Shown: positions 25,831 to 38,300, counted from the stretch's first letter. The stretch is DNA of 64,000 bases from Tilletia caries (GCA_032718865.1 JALUTQ010000045.1:1240001-1304000); one strand, 5' to 3'. Notes: a model not told the origin generated them from the sequence alone. Numbers and translations are program-made.

Positions 25831-27010
25831 GGCGAAGACTGGGGATCGGGAAAGGAGGGAAGAAGGAAAAGGGAAGGAAGGAGGGAAAGAGGGAAGGAGA
25901 GAGGGAGGGAAGGAGAGGTCAGAGAGTGAGGATGAAGGAATCGAATGAAGGCGAAGAAGATTGTCATCAGCTGGGGTTTATATGCAATGCAGATGACTCT
26001 ACAATCGTTCCATCCACTTGAAGCCTGAGACATGCATGAAGCCTGTACGTGCAGTGTGCACCTGGATTCTGGACTGTGGATGCTGCGTACAGCACAGCAC
26101 CACAGTCCACAGCTCAGTGCGCCTCCTCGGACATCTACAGTCGAGGGTTCAAATTTGAGTTGCTGGTGGCACCAGCACAAAACGAAACAACGCACTGCTG
26201 TCTGCTGCACCCTTCCCGCTTCCCTTCCGCCTCTCTCCCTTGGCGCTCACCGCTCACCAGTCACCGCCCCTCCTCTCCGGCCGTGCGGCGTGCGGTTCGT
26301 TGGCCATTAATTGTTAGGCAGTGGGAATGTGGGATGAGACCGCTTCCGCGTTTTGCCTGAAGGTGAAGCAGTTTAGGCGTGAAGCCTTTTCTCGGTCCCG
26401 GCTGACCGCGAGTCCGGGACAGATGAGCGTTTCCACTGACTGTACCTGTCAAATATCAAATATGTAATTGTCAATAGGTAAGTAATGTAAGCGGTAAGCC
26501 CTGTGGCCTGTATGTCACCTGTGGGAAGTCGGACGGCGCGGGGAAGGGAGCGGATTAAGAATCTGTGATGGGAGCAGAATGGATAAGGGTTCAGTGGCGT
26601 AACTCGTGAGGCGGAGGCGCCCGGCGGCGGCCAGCAGGGGAACGCCGACTGGGGACAGGCACCAGGGCCCACCGCCCACCGCCCACCGCCTGCCTATTAG
26701 GCGGGGCCATTGGGACCAAAATCCTGGGATCAAACTCGCGAGGCAGCCCGAGTTCCTGGGACGCTGTTGTGGGAGTTGCTGGGAGGTTGCCTCGGACTTT
26801 ATTTGGGGGTGACAAATGTCAAGCAATGCATTGGCTGCCTGTAGCGATTGTCTTGGTGGTCTGCCGTATGTATATGGCAGCCCTGGCTGTTACTTAGTCT
26901 CAACAGAGACCGCCCCGCGAACTCAAACATCGTTTGCGCCGGGGCGGTCTCACAAAATAAGGGTCTGATTTTGGCAGCACCCTCGACCAGCCCTCACCAA
27001 GTCACCACAT
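25831..27010. other. Intergenic, 1.2 kb upstream of the peroxygenase
   Basis: Promoter side of the peroxygenase. It begins with a purine-rich tract (25840-25925). A GC-rich patch lies around 26600-26700 and a long imperfect hairpin at 26906-26951 is listed separately. No coding frame is convincing. Confidence 0.5.
26906..26951. repeat. Perfect 12-bp inverted repeat, hairpin
   Basis: GAGACCGCCCCG (26906-26917) and CGGGGCGGTCTC (26940-26951) are exact reverse complements around a 22-nt loop whose ends also partly pair (GCGAAC against GTTTGC). It could be a hairpin RNA, a transposon footprint or a protein-binding palindrome. Confidence 0.8.
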
Positions 27011-27754
27011 ATGAGCAATTGCACTTCAACTCTTCAACACCCACCAGCCTTCTGTGAGTGACCCATTGCTTCCTATCCCTGTCCCTCTACGCTACTCAAC
27101 TGCTTCCTTCCTTTCTGGTTCTTCTATTTCCAGTCTTAGGGTCCTCGCCTTACTCTCACGGCTCAGCTGAGCTTCATCAAGCGGCTCAATCTGGTGCGCG
27201 TCTCTCCTGCATGCTCCCCACGCCTGCATACGCGCCTACGCGGCCTTACTGACTACCAAACTCTCTCATTCTCTCCTTTCTGCCCCAGCAGCATCAGCGC
27301 GAGCCAGGTACTGGTTTCTCCCTGCCTACCAAGGGTGGTACGGTCGTGGGTTCCAACCCTACTTTACGTCTTCTCACTATCTAAACGCAGCTGCTGACTG
27401 TTTTCTACGTCGGCAGCATCTCCATATCAGCCCAAAACTACGGCAAGGCTCGTTCAGCGACTGTTGGGCCGTTGATTGTCGTGCGCCTCTTGGTTCTGCC
27501 GTCCTGCCGGTACGAACCCGGGCAGGCAATCCTTCTCGCATCATTACCAGTGAGTACCCTCGATTCCTATCATGATCCTCACAGACGTGAATTGTTCTAT
27601 CATCTGACAACATGTCATACCTACTCTCTTCACATCTATAGCACCCGCCAATTCATACCTGCGCAATCTACTAAGCAATACACCGTCTTCAAATACTCTT
27701 TTTCCCGAGTCCGAAGGTTCAGCTATCCAGCAGCGAGTAGTCTTAGGCAATTAA
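27011..27754 (+). CDS. Possible small four-exon gene, structure uncertain
   Basis: Exons 27011-27053, 27134-27193, 27289-27549 and 27642-27754 have GT-AG junctions, matching phases and no stop until TAA at 27752, giving 158 aa. The product has no recognisable domain or signal peptide. Other frames inside the third exon also look protein-like and further splice combinations are possible. These exons might be an alternative 5' end of the DUF6589-like gene that begins 190 bp downstream. I do not recognise the protein. It may be a relic or non-coding transcript. Confidence 0.3.
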
Positions 27755-28100
27755 TAAGTGAGTTCGAGTGAAGACTATGCTCCGCACGTTCGATCTTGCA
27801 GCGTGCCGCACATACATGATCCATCAGAATATCGCTGAGGCCTGAGGGTGCTTATTGCTGAATAAATTCCTACCAACCCTTGACGCAACAGCACTGCAAC
27901 GTGCGAATACACCAGCAGTTATCGGTCAATTCACATCTGTCTTTTCATGTCTAGCCAGCAGCAGCATGCGGAACGCATTCAAGGCGTGTTTCAGCAACTG
28001 TCTCCGCATCACTTGAGCTTCGGAAAATTCGTGCGCGGAGCGCTTCGGTCTCAGGACAGCATAATTCGCAGCACTGTTACCAAATGGATGCGAATACCAC

Positions 28101-28825
28101 TAAGGATCTTCCCGGAGTAGATCCCCGGAGCCCGGACTCCGGGGCGACGCTCCGCTCAGCTCCGTCTGAGCTCTGGCCAGCTCCGCGCTCCGCAAAATTT
28201 CTGGTGATCAGCTGGCGAGCACTCCGTGCTCCGTCGAAGTTGCGGTTGCGCACAAAAATCTACTCCGTGCTCCGTACATTTTTCACAGGCGGACTCCGTG
28301 CTCCGCAAAATAGCTCCGCGGACTCCGGGGTACTCCGGGGTGTCATAAAATGAGTCCAACATGGGCTCGGGAGAAGGTCGAATCTCATCGAAACAGTTCA
28401 ATTGCAGCTTTGGAAGTCTATATCATTTCTTTCCAAGGGTTTACTGCCCCAAAAAAGCTGAAATACACAGTATTTCGACCTGATTCGGACGAGAAATCCC
28501 TCAAATCCGGTCACGTGACTCAGTTTTGGCCATCACGTGACCCACTTTGCCATCCCCGGAGCTCCGACAGACTCCGGGGTCTGCTCCGTGCTCCGACGGA
28601 CTCCGGGGTCTGCTCCGTGCTCCGGGGCTTTTTTGACAATGCCAGCAAACTCATTCCGTGCTCCGGGGCGCTGCAGCCATACCTTCGCGGAGTAGCTCCG
28701 CAAATCTAAAGCTAGTAAAAAACGCTCAAATCTCGCTCCGTGCTCCGTACCCGTGCAGAGCGTCCTCCGGAGTCCGCGGAGCTCCGGGGAATGCTACTCC
28801 GGGGCCTACTCCGGGAAGATCCTTA
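28101..28825. mobile_element. 725-bp non-autonomous element with 20-bp terminal inverted repeats
   Basis: The ends are perfect inverted repeats: TAAGGATCTTCCCGGAGTAG at 28101-28120 and its reverse complement at 28806-28825. The flanks AATACCAC (28093-28100) and AATACCAG (28826-28833) form an 8-bp target duplication with one mismatch. Eight-base duplications are usual for hAT-type transposons, but the ends do not match a hAT consensus I know. No transposase is encoded. The interior is dominated by CTCCG and GCTCCGTGCTCCG motifs. Its removal with one duplication copy restores the host reading frame. Confidence 0.88.
28566..28623. repeat. Two tandem 29-bp units inside the inverted-repeat element
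   Basis: Two nearly identical adjacent units, each containing ACTCCGGGGTCTGCTCCG, the densest part of a CTCCG-rich interior. Further GCTCCGTGCTCCG copies lie on both sides, in both orientations near the ends. Confidence 0.75.
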
Positions 28826-31533
28826 AATACCAGAGCCAGGCCCGACAAGCAACGCCGAAGACGCTTCGACACATGGTGGGGACGTTGTGCATAAATATGG
28901 ACCGGAAGATTTTTTGAACACTCTCGTCCTCGAGACATACGCCAGAGGCAACAGCGAAGGAATTAAACGTCTCAAACAGGCCCTCTTGCAGCATGCGGTC
29001 CCGCTTTTGGTGGAAGAGGTCGAGCTCTTTTCCAGCAACGACAGTCAGTACCTACGCGTCTCAGCACCCGATGTGGACACCTGCTCTGCCTTGCCCAACT
29101 CTCTTGGACCCCTCGTCGATTTATATCGAGCGAAGCTTCCCGCCCTTTTCCGACTGTTCTCTCTGCTCCTCTCCGCCAGTACGACTATCAGCAACAGTGA
29201 CGCAGTCACAGTATTGACCGCTGAGGAGAGAGTGAGTGATTTCGTCTCTTATCTGCCACATCGTTTACGTTTTCAGCTCGCATCATTGACATTCATCCTT
29301 CACACAGATCATTGTACCTTGCATGTCGGCGATGCTCTTTGCCCGCAATAGACTCTTCAATCGCTTTCAAATGCTCGTTGGCGTCTTCCTCGCTGTGACC
29401 GACACTCCCGACGTGGTGAAAGCGTTCCTTCATCACTGTGGCTTGGCGGTATCGCAACCCACAACTCGTACGACGTTGGAAAGCATCTCGGAGGCAGCCA
29501 TTCCCAGCGCCCGGAAGCTGTTTGCGGACAAGGCTCTCATCAAAGTCCTTCTCTTTGATAACATCAATATATACATGCGACGACGCCAAACGCGGCTCAC
29601 GGACTACAGCACCGCCGCCGCGTTGACTATGCGGACCATCTTTGCCCTTCCCTCTTTCTGTGACCCCTCGCACTTCACCAAAGAGCACATACGACAGCTC
29701 CGCGACGCAGACCGGTCACTTGTCAGCATGTCCGACGTCCTTCCCGAAGAGCATTTTCTCGAACGAGCGGCTGAAATCCACATCGCTCAAGGCCTTCTCG
29801 ACGTGGTCGAATGCTCAGATCGAACACGTTCATCCATCAAGAAACGTCTAGAAACGCTCTGCAGTGAGCATGCAATGGACCTGGTTGCACCTGAAGCAAC
29901 CAAGCTGGTCTGTCTGAAGCTTCTCCGCCAGAATGAAGGAACTCTCGAAGGCATTCAGACTGTTTTAACGGAGACTACAGGAGACGTGAACAGCGATGTG
30001 GATCCATATCTGGTCGCGGGAGACCTGTTGACGGTCCGAAATACACAAGCAGTACAGGATGCCGGTCCATACGAAGACGACGATGCGCTCCAACGTCTCG
30101 ACTATGCCTGGGCGATAAGCGGACCATGGCATCTCCTTCAGAGCTGGGTCTACCTTATCTTCAAAGCGCACTTTTCTGCGACCAAGGCAGGCAAAGATGC
30201 TTGCCTTGACCGCGTGCGAGAGGTCCTTCGCCGGGGACGGACCGCACTGCGTGAAGGCAAACCCCTCTTCAATGAGGGGTGGGAGTTTGGGAAACAAGTG
30301 TGGGCTGGAAGATTGCGGGCAATTCTAGAGTGAGCATCTCGACAGTTCTTGGGTTTCAAGTGCCCTAACCCAAAGCACTCACGCATTGATCTTCTCCGGT
30401 ATGGAGCGCGGAGTCGAACCAAACAAGGAAACGGAACCATGGTGCCCCAGCACAAAGAAGTTCTTTGCCATGTGTAGGCGTGTGTACCGCAAGTACCTGA
30501 CCGCGACGGCAACAGAGCGAGCTCGAGAAGCAGGTGATGAAGTCCATGCTGCTGCCTGTTGCTTCATGCGCGACTGGCTCATCGGTATGGAATATGCTGC
30601 CGCAACGAAGAATGGAGACTTAGGGAGAATGAGATCAACGGAGCTCTTCATGGGGATGGCTTTCTTTGGAGCAGGTCAACACAACTATGCGCACCTGATT
30701 TTGGACCGTCTACTCGCTGACAAGGTGCTGCCAAGCTCGACCTCGAGAATCCTACGTATTGCCCAGCTGGTCAACCGCAGAGGGAAGGAAGGGGCGTTTG
30801 AGGGCGCCGATCATTTCCAGGAGACTATGAACAAAGAGATTCAGGTTAGTATGGCAAAAGGGGCACGACTATCCTCCAGAAACTAGGACTGACCATGAGT
30901 ACTACCCCCTGACTTCGGCAGAGGGCGGACACCAGCAGAGCGAGCCATCATGTGTTGAATCGACTTGAGGATCGCCTCTCCGCCATTGCGGAACACGCAC
31001 GTCACGTCAAAGAGACGTTTGCATCGGCTTGGAGCACACCACTGTATGATCGACAACGCAAGACAAAGGGAGCTGAGAAAGATATCGAACAGATAAAACG
31101 CTTTGCTTCGGACACGCACCTCTTTGACACCATTCCAAACAGAAGGATCATGGTCACGGCATCAAACCCAACACACGGCAAGGACGACAAGTTGACGGCA
31201 AAGAAAGCGGCAAAGAGGGATGCGGAGCATGGTGCGCCGCCGTTCCTTTTGCTTGACGTGCTCGAGCGAGGCTATGTGAAGCTGAGGAAGGGAAGTCTGG
31301 CAAAGTGGCAAGGCAGAAACAGTGGTATGGAGATCCGTCAGCTCCTGCTCGAGAATTTGGCCGAGGAGGACGCGGAAGACTACGAAGCTCTCACCGATGA
31401 AACTGACAATAGCCGGGCCCAAGCAGCTGGCATCAAGGTTGCGGCAGGGTATCGTGAGGCTCGTTCCTTCATACGCTCGGAAGAGGTGTGGAACGAAGAT
31501 GATCTGGGTGTCGTGGGCGAGGCGGAAGAGTGA

Positions 31534-31895
31534 GCTGGCGATTGCGCGCACGACGAGGCCACCGCGCGTATGCCGAGGCCTAAGAACTTGTAACGAGCTG
31601 AAGCAGAGAGCCAGAATCAGATCAAGCATCCGGTTGTGTAGCTGAGCACTGAGTGGGCAGTGTGCTGCTGAGCTCAAAGATATCTCAACGCGGACACAAC
31701 TCACAAAGTCACAAGCCGAACAGCACACTGTGATCGACACGCACGAGCGCCTGAACGTGGGGTGTGACCCGTGGGAACTAGCAGCGGAGGCGAGATGATG
31801 TGTATTGTGGGAATCTGAAGAGAACTGAGGAGGTCAGTCATAACTCATAGTCGAGTATGGGGGTGATTGACGAAGAGCACTGAGACACTCACCAA
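31534..31895. other. Convergent intergenic region between the DUF6589-like and RecQ-like genes
   Basis: 362 bp between two stop codons facing each other. No gene, repeat or terminator structure was recognised. Confidence 0.5.
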
Positions 31896-34464
31896 TCATT
31901 GAGCTGTCGATGATGTGCTGGTGGATGCGAGCTGGGACGCGCGAGTCCGTGGCACCTCCCCCATGGGCGTGAGGTGGTGTTCTAGCACAAGGTGCCGGTA
32001 TTTGACTTCGGCCTCATCCAACCACAAGCGCAGATGATCCATCAGCGCTTCGATATCATCGTCATCAAAGAGCACATGTTCGGCTTGGAGGAGCGAGCGG
32101 GTGTATGCCGGCCTGAGTATGGACGCTTGTACACGCTGCGCGAGCATGCGGACGGCTTGGGCAACGAGATTGATGATGGCCTGTTCTGACAGAAGTGTAG
32201 AAGCATTGAGATAAGAGGCGCGAGGACGCTTGGTGAAAGTCGTACGTCTCCACAATCGCAAGCTGGCTGCAAACTCGCGGCGCACGACGCCGAAGTCATC
32301 AGGGGGGATGCGAGGAACGTATGCATGTTTGACCACTGATGCTTCAGTGCTGGCGGTAGATGGCTGCTGCTGAGTGCTTGACTGCTGGTGCTGGGTGCTT
32401 GGGACAGCAGAGTTGATTCGTAGGGCATGAGGCGGAGAGTCTGAATGTGATGCCGAGGTTGCAGAGCACAAGTCACAACAGATATCGGCATGACCTCTGC
32501 GCGAGGAAGGAGAGTCGCATTGGAGAACCACCAGATCCCACATCTGATTCGAACGAGAGGATGGATCTTCGGATGGGTCCAAATGCGGGCGAGAGACGAG
32601 AAGGCAGTTGTCGATACTGGGTGGTGAAGAAAGGACATCAACCATGCGAAGGGCTCGGTTAGGAAGATGCGAGGCAAGGATGGTGGTGTCGAGCCGCATA
32701 GAGTCAACAAGAACTTGACGACGGCATCGACAGTGATTGATGAAATCGTTGAGGCCAGAATCCAGTTTGGCCCGGCGTGCCGCAGCGTCCTTGTCCTTTG
32801 CAACCTTGACTCCGAGGGCGCGGCTGGCATTGGACTGCGGATCGAACGCCCACTGCGGCGCCAAAAGCAAGGCGCGTCCTGTTCGCAATGGATCCCGCAT
32901 AGCGCGGCCAAAGTGCTGAGCTAGCCCTTTGAGGTCTGGAGGAAGGGGAAAATTGAACAATACGAGCAATATCTGGGATGTCTATTCCCATACCACCTGC
33001 CTCGGTAGCCACAATTACTCTCACCGGTCCTGTCCGAAAACTCCTCTGCATGATGTTGGCTTTGTATGCGTCGGAGGATAGGGAGGTGAAAGGACGAACA
33101 ACGCCTGTGACTTGTGACTGGACGGCCGAAGAAGTTCCAGAGGAGGTTGCAGGCACGATACGCCTCCATGCGGGTGCGTACGTAGATGACGGTTTTGGGA
33201 ATGTCATTGAGAGAATTGTATCGGGGCTCGAAGAGGCGAAGCAGGTCGAGCATCTCGGTCACGTTCGATCGCATGGAATGGACCTCGTAGCTGATATTGG
33301 ATCGGTCCGTGCCCGCATCGATGGCCAGCAGATCGCGCCTGCCGAGTTCCAGCGAAGCACATACTGACGAGAGTGTCGAGGAGGGAAGCGTTGCTGATAG
33401 TGCAACGCATGGAACTTTCATTCCGATGCGCGCTCGAACCACCCGTATCTTCGCATATTCAGGCCGGAAGGCCTCCTTCTTCCAGCCGTCCACTCGGAAG
33501 CCCCAATCCTCAACGACGTGAGCTTCGTCAACAAAGATTCCGGCGATGCGCTCGCGGAAGCCGGGGTCTTCGCGTCTTCCAAGAGCAGGCACATGTCGGG
33601 ATTTTCGAGCAGAAGCTCGGGAGACGCGAAGACGAGCTGATATTGACCGCGCGCAAGTTCCTCTCGAAGCCTTTTGCGCGCTTCCTTTGCGGTAGGAGCG
33701 CGAGCTGTAGAAAGGTCGGAAGCTGACGGCATGGTGTAAGAGCTGTATGGAACGCAAAGTATGTGAATTTTGGAGGTACGAGCGAGCGTCAACACAGAGC
33801 ACGCTATACGCAGCACGAGCAAATCAAAACACGGCCAGTAGCACAACAACCGCTCTGCTTTAGCGGCGGCCACCTCCCACACTCGCACTCCACAGGACGT
33901 CCGCGAAGGGGCCAGGAGCACGGCTCATTGCTCATGAGCATTCAGAACGACGAGAAGATGCAGGAGGGGAGAGCCGAGAAAGGGAATTGGTGTGCGAGGT
34001 CTATGAGCCTACTGATGAGTAGCTGGAGTTGAGAGGGTATCCAGCTACTCAATCAGCAGCAGCGCAGAGCACTCAGCACATAACGGGGATGGGGATGCGA
34101 AAGGGAACCGGAGAGAGCGGAGGAAAGGGAAAGGACATCATGGTCCGCGGTGTTCACTCTGCGGGAGCCAATATTCCGAAGAAGGAGGGCGAGGAAGAAA
34201 AGGAAGGGGGAGAGAAGAAGAAGGGAGGGAGGGTAGGGTAGGGTAGGACTGTAGGAGGGGAGAAAGAAGGTTTAGAGAGACTCACGATGTGGTTGTAGCC
34301 TGTGCTTGATGGCCCTGCGCATCAGCGCGACCGTTGATGACGCTTTGGCTGAGTGCTAATGCGGATATGGAAGTCTTCTCGTACTTCGATACCTGATGGA
34401 AGAAAAGAAGAGATACAAGTTCTGAGCCATCAGTGATCAGAAGCTGAAAATCAACACCATCATA

Positions 34465-34544
34465 TGTTGTGAACATTCTACCACTATACTAAAAGGTGAG
34501 ACCAGTCTCTACCCAAGTGTCATGGATGATGCATATATCCAACA
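34465..34544 (-). repeat. Short 80-bp LTR, left copy
   Basis: Starts TGTTGTGAAC and ends ATATCCAACA on the plus strand; the full-length match is at 40261-40340. It is preceded by TCATA. On its right, CTCCCTCTCA is the complement of a polypurine tract, marking this as the 3' LTR of the minus-oriented element. Confidence 0.92.
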
Positions 34545-34725
34545 CTCCCTCTCATCATCATGACCCTTTGGTCTGAGACGCGAGACCCCATAGGACTAGG
34601 GGTGAGACTCTTTCGGCCCGGAGTACCCGGAGCACGTGCTGTGGAAAACCCGACAAGCACCCGACAAGAAAATGGTCGGAAAAGAAATCTCGAGATACCG
34701 GGAATCGAACTCACGACAGAGTCGA

Positions 34726-34739
34726 TCAGACTCTTAATC
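34726..34739 (-). other. Primer-binding-site-like motif, left copy
   Basis: On the minus strand GATTAAGAGTCTGA directly follows the 588-bp LTR. Its complement CAGACTCTTAATCTG has the shape of a lysine tRNA anticodon arm with loop CTCTTAA (anticodon CTT). This suggests priming by an internal tRNA segment, as in elements that use tRNA halves. Confidence 0.6.
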
Positions 34740-35327
34740 TGTTGTAAATACTAGGTGCTCAGTGCTCGACTACTCACCTTGGGAGGACCGACAAGGTGGA
34801 GGAGAGAGGCCGACGTCGCTTGACGAGTCGCAGGAGCAATCCCAGTATCTCAGGTTCGGTGTCGGACGGTCAGCTACGTAGTACCCCCTCGCAATGAGGG
34901 CGAAGTGACGTGCTGCCAGAACTCTAGCCTATGCCTGAAGATACGGAAAGGATGCAACCTTTGACGGGGAAGTCAAGGATGAGGGCGAGAAGGTAAAAGA
35001 TGAGGAGGACGAGGTCAAAGGTGAGGAGGTGACGAGGTAGAGTGGAAGCAGGAACGTGTGTGGTGAATTTCAATAGGAGCGGGGGGGAAACAGTGGTGGT
35101 GGAAAGTGCCTGCTTATATAGCTTTGTGGGTACAGGGGGGGAGGACAGCCATTGCGCAATGAACAATGTGTGCCACATCGTTGCGCAACGATTTCGTGTC
35201 ACAAACGCAGGAATCGATGAGACTGGAAGTGGAGTCACAAATGAGACTAAGGGTCTCATCTATATAGGAAAGACTGTGGAAAGGTCACAACCACGTGGAG
35301 GTTGCTATGAAGATGCAATCTTCAACA
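34740..35327 (-). repeat. Second, 588-bp LTR-like unit inside the copia composite
   Basis: Bounded by TGTTGTAAAT at 34740 and CTTCAACA at 35327, so on the minus strand it runs TGTTGAAG to TTTACAACA. It is followed at 34739-34726 by a primer-binding site and preceded at 35337-35328 by a polypurine tract, the neighbours expected of an LTR. Only one copy lies in the window. Its two ends resemble those of the 80-bp LTR, so they are probably relatives. Confidence 0.7.
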
Positions 35328-35372
35328 CTCCCTCTCAATCGCAGCGTGGTTGCTGAAGTCGAGTGATGACCG

Positions 35373-38300
35373 TCAGACGACGTTGGCGGGGTCGAGCAGA
35401 CCAAGACTGCTCCGATGCTTGACGAGGACGGGAGTCGGAGTGGCCTTGGTGAAGATGTCGGCCACTTGATCCGAAGTACCAACGTATTCAAGCTTGATCG
35501 CACCTTCTTCAACTTGCCAGCGGACAAAGTGGTAGCGAAGGTCGATGTGCTTGGTGCGTCGATGCCATCCAGGGTTCTGTGCGAGGGCGATGGAACCCTG
35601 GTTGTCGCCCTTCAGGACAATGCCGACAGCCTGAGGAGCGGTCTGGTCGTACGCGAGAACGGCTGTACGAAGCCAGATGGCGTCCTTGACGGCCTCGGTG
35701 AGGGCGACGTACTCTGACTCAACTGAGGACAGAGAAACGCATTGCTGGCGAAGGGAACCCCAGCTGACGGTTGCGCCGTACAGCTTGAAGACGTACCCAG
35801 ACTGAGAGCGGCGGTCTTCGACGTTTCCGGCCCAGTCGGCGTCGGAGTAGCCAGTAAGCTCGGGCTGTCCGTCGATCTTGACGGGAGCGAGGACCAGTGC
35901 CAAGTCTCGCGTTGCCTTGAGGTAGCGGAGGACGCGAAGGGCAGCTTGGTAATGAGCCTGAGTCGGGCAGCCATTGAAACGGGAGAGCGCGCTGACGACA
36001 AAGCTGATGTCAGGCCTGGTGGAGAGGGCGATCCACATCAAGCAACCGATCAGGGCTTGGAAAAGCTGGGCGTCCGTCAAAGGCACTCCCTCTGGGACGA
36101 GCTTAGTTCCGACCGCCATAGGAGAGGACTCCGGGCGACAGTTGGTCATGTTGAAACGCTCCAGGACTGTGTCGATGTAATGACCTTGGCTGAGGGCGAA
36201 GCCGTTGTCGAGCTGCTGGACCTTGATTCCAAGTACCGAGCTGACGAGACCAATGTCGGTCATTCTGTAGGAGGCCTTGAGGCCCTCGCGAACGGAGTCG
36301 ATGAGGGCCTGAGTCTTCGCAGCGATCAGGAAGTCGTCGACGTAGACGAAAACGATCGTGCGGTTGCCGTTGGGTTCGACGCGAACGAAAATGCCCCAAT
36401 CGGCGTCGCTGTGAACAAACCCGAGGTCGCGTAGTTTGGAAACGACATCGAGCCACCAGAGGCGAGCTGACTGCTTGAAGCCGTAGAGTCCCTTGCGGAC
36501 AAGAAGCCCAGTCGCCTTGGGATCTTGCTGCTTCCACCCCTCCGGAAAGCTGATGTAGAGGACGCGATCCATTTTTGGGGTTGAGAAAGGCTGTCTCGGC
36601 GTCCATCTGCCAGACCATAAGTCCCTGGACCGCAGCTTCGACAAAGAAGATCCTCAAGCTCGTCATGCGTCCGACTGGCGCATATGTCTCGTCGTAATCG
36701 ATGCCGTAGCGCTGAGTGAAGCCACGACCAACAAGACGAGCCTTGTGCTTGAGGTAGTTGCCGTCTGCGTCCCTCTTAGTCTTGCAGACCCACTTGGTCG
36801 ATACGACCTTGGCGCCGGGAGGGAGGACCACCTCCTCGAGCGTCTCGTTCTTGAACAGAGACTCCAGCTCCGCTTCGAAAGCCTTGGCCCACTGCTGACG
36901 CTCAGGACTCGACATGGCGTCGCCGTAGCTTGTGGGGTCGTCGTCGACGAGGGCAATCTTGCAAAGAAACCCTTCCGACTCCTGCATGAACGCTGCGTAC
37001 GTGTCCCGAAAAGCAGACGAACGTTGACCGCGGCCAGCGCGCGCAGGAAGCCGGCGAATGCCTTGAGGTCGATCGGCCACGGCAGGACTGTTGCCGGGCG
37101 CATGATTCACCCCCTCGGGCTCAGGGCGTTTGCGGCCAAGAGGAAGAAGTTCGACATTATTGGCGTCGGGACCTGGCTCCGCGTCATCGTCGGAAATGTC
37201 TTCCTCGTCGTACTCGAGGAAGCCGGGATCACCAGGCTCCACGTCCAGCTGGACGATGTTGGAAGGCTCGGAGACCTCGGTGACTTTGGACGAGAGCTTG
37301 GGGCCGAAAGAGACGTTGCGGGAGAAGACAATCTTCCCCGTGGTCTCGTTGTGCACCCCCCAGCCGCTGCGCTGTGTCGGCCAGCTGACCAAACGTCCCT
37401 TCCAGGCCTTGGGAGTGGTGAGGTCCGACTTGGTGCGGTTAGCGGCGGGAATATGAACCCAGCATGGAGAACCGAATGCTCGAGTCTTGCCAAGGGAGGG
37501 TTTGCGCTTGTGTACCCACTCCCAAACCGTCCGACCGTCTTTGACGAAGGTTACCTTCATGAGCAACACCGCAGCGAATAAAATCGCATGTCCCCACCAC
37601 TGAACCGGGAGGCCGCTACTGTGAAGCATGGCGGCGGTCATCTCCTTGAGGGTACGATTCTTGCGCTCAGCCACACCGTTGAGTTCCGGGGTGTGGGGCG
37701 TTGTGATGTGGTGGAGGATGCCCTTAGAAGCAGTCCAGGTGGACATGTGCTTGTTGACGTACTCGCCGCCGCCGTCGGTGCGAATGACTTGCACCTTGGT
37801 GCCGAAAGTCCGTTCGGCTACCTTGACGAACTCAACAAGGCGAGCGAAAACCTCGGCCTTGGAGCGGAGTAAGTCGACCTTGGTGTAGTCCGTGTACTCG
37901 TCAATGAAGGTCGCGTAGTACTGGAAACCACCAAAACAAGTCACCAAGGGACCGCCAACATCCGTGAGGATGATCTCCAGCGGAGAACTCGCGTGGAGAG
38001 GCGCGTCGTTGAACGGTCGACGGGTAGCCTTGGTAGCTTCGCAGCTATCGCACCAAGGCGTGGCATCGTTCAGCCCAGGAATGGGAGGAAGATGACCCGA
38101 ACGGACGAGCTTCTTGATGGTGCTGAAGCCCAAGTGACCGAGGCGAATGTGAACCTCGAGAGCGGGATCGCGCTGAGCGGGCTGCATTGGTGCCAGCATC
38201 GCTGAGGGAGACGATGTGGAGGCCGCAAGGTCGACGTGTAACAGCAGCCATCGAGCTCGACCACGCTTGGTCAAAGGCATGCGCCAAGAGGCGTTGTCCT

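Larger units (their letters stand above)
27947..31533 (+). pseudogene. DUF6589-like protein gene split by a terminal-inverted-repeat element
   Basis: ATG at 27947 (MSSQQQHAERIQGVFQ). The first exon is open for 51 codons to 28099, is interrupted by the element at 28101-28825, and resumes in frame at 28827 (IPEPGPTSNAED). Remaining exons are 28827-29231, 29308-30329, 30376-30844 and 30922-31533. Without the element the protein would have about 884 residues. The middle region (MLFARNRLFNRFQMLVGVFL; LLFDNINIYMRRRQTRLTDY; MGMAFFGAGQHNYAHLIL) matches my recollection of the fungal DUF6589 family, whose function is unknown and which is often multicopy. The last 200 residues are basic and probably coiled. 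All exons downstream of the insertion stay open. A shorter protein from an internal start after the element remains possible. Confidence 0.7.

Noticed and set aside
28121..28805. CRISPR-like or satellite array
   Set aside because: Motif spacing is irregular, there are no unique equal-length spacers, and the array is bounded by terminal inverted repeats with a target duplication. It is the interior of a transposon.
34229..34248. Telomere-like GGGTA repeats
   Set aside because: Only about three imperfect pentamers in a purine-rich intron. They do not match TTAGGG, and PRP8 and other housekeeping genes lie on the same contig.
34640..34745. A tRNA gene on the minus strand, suggested by GTTCGATTCCCGG (B-box-like) and an anticodon-like loop
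   Set aside because: The T stem does not pair, no acceptor stem can be formed, and the anticodon-like part is the primer-binding site next to an LTR. It is better explained as retroelement interior.
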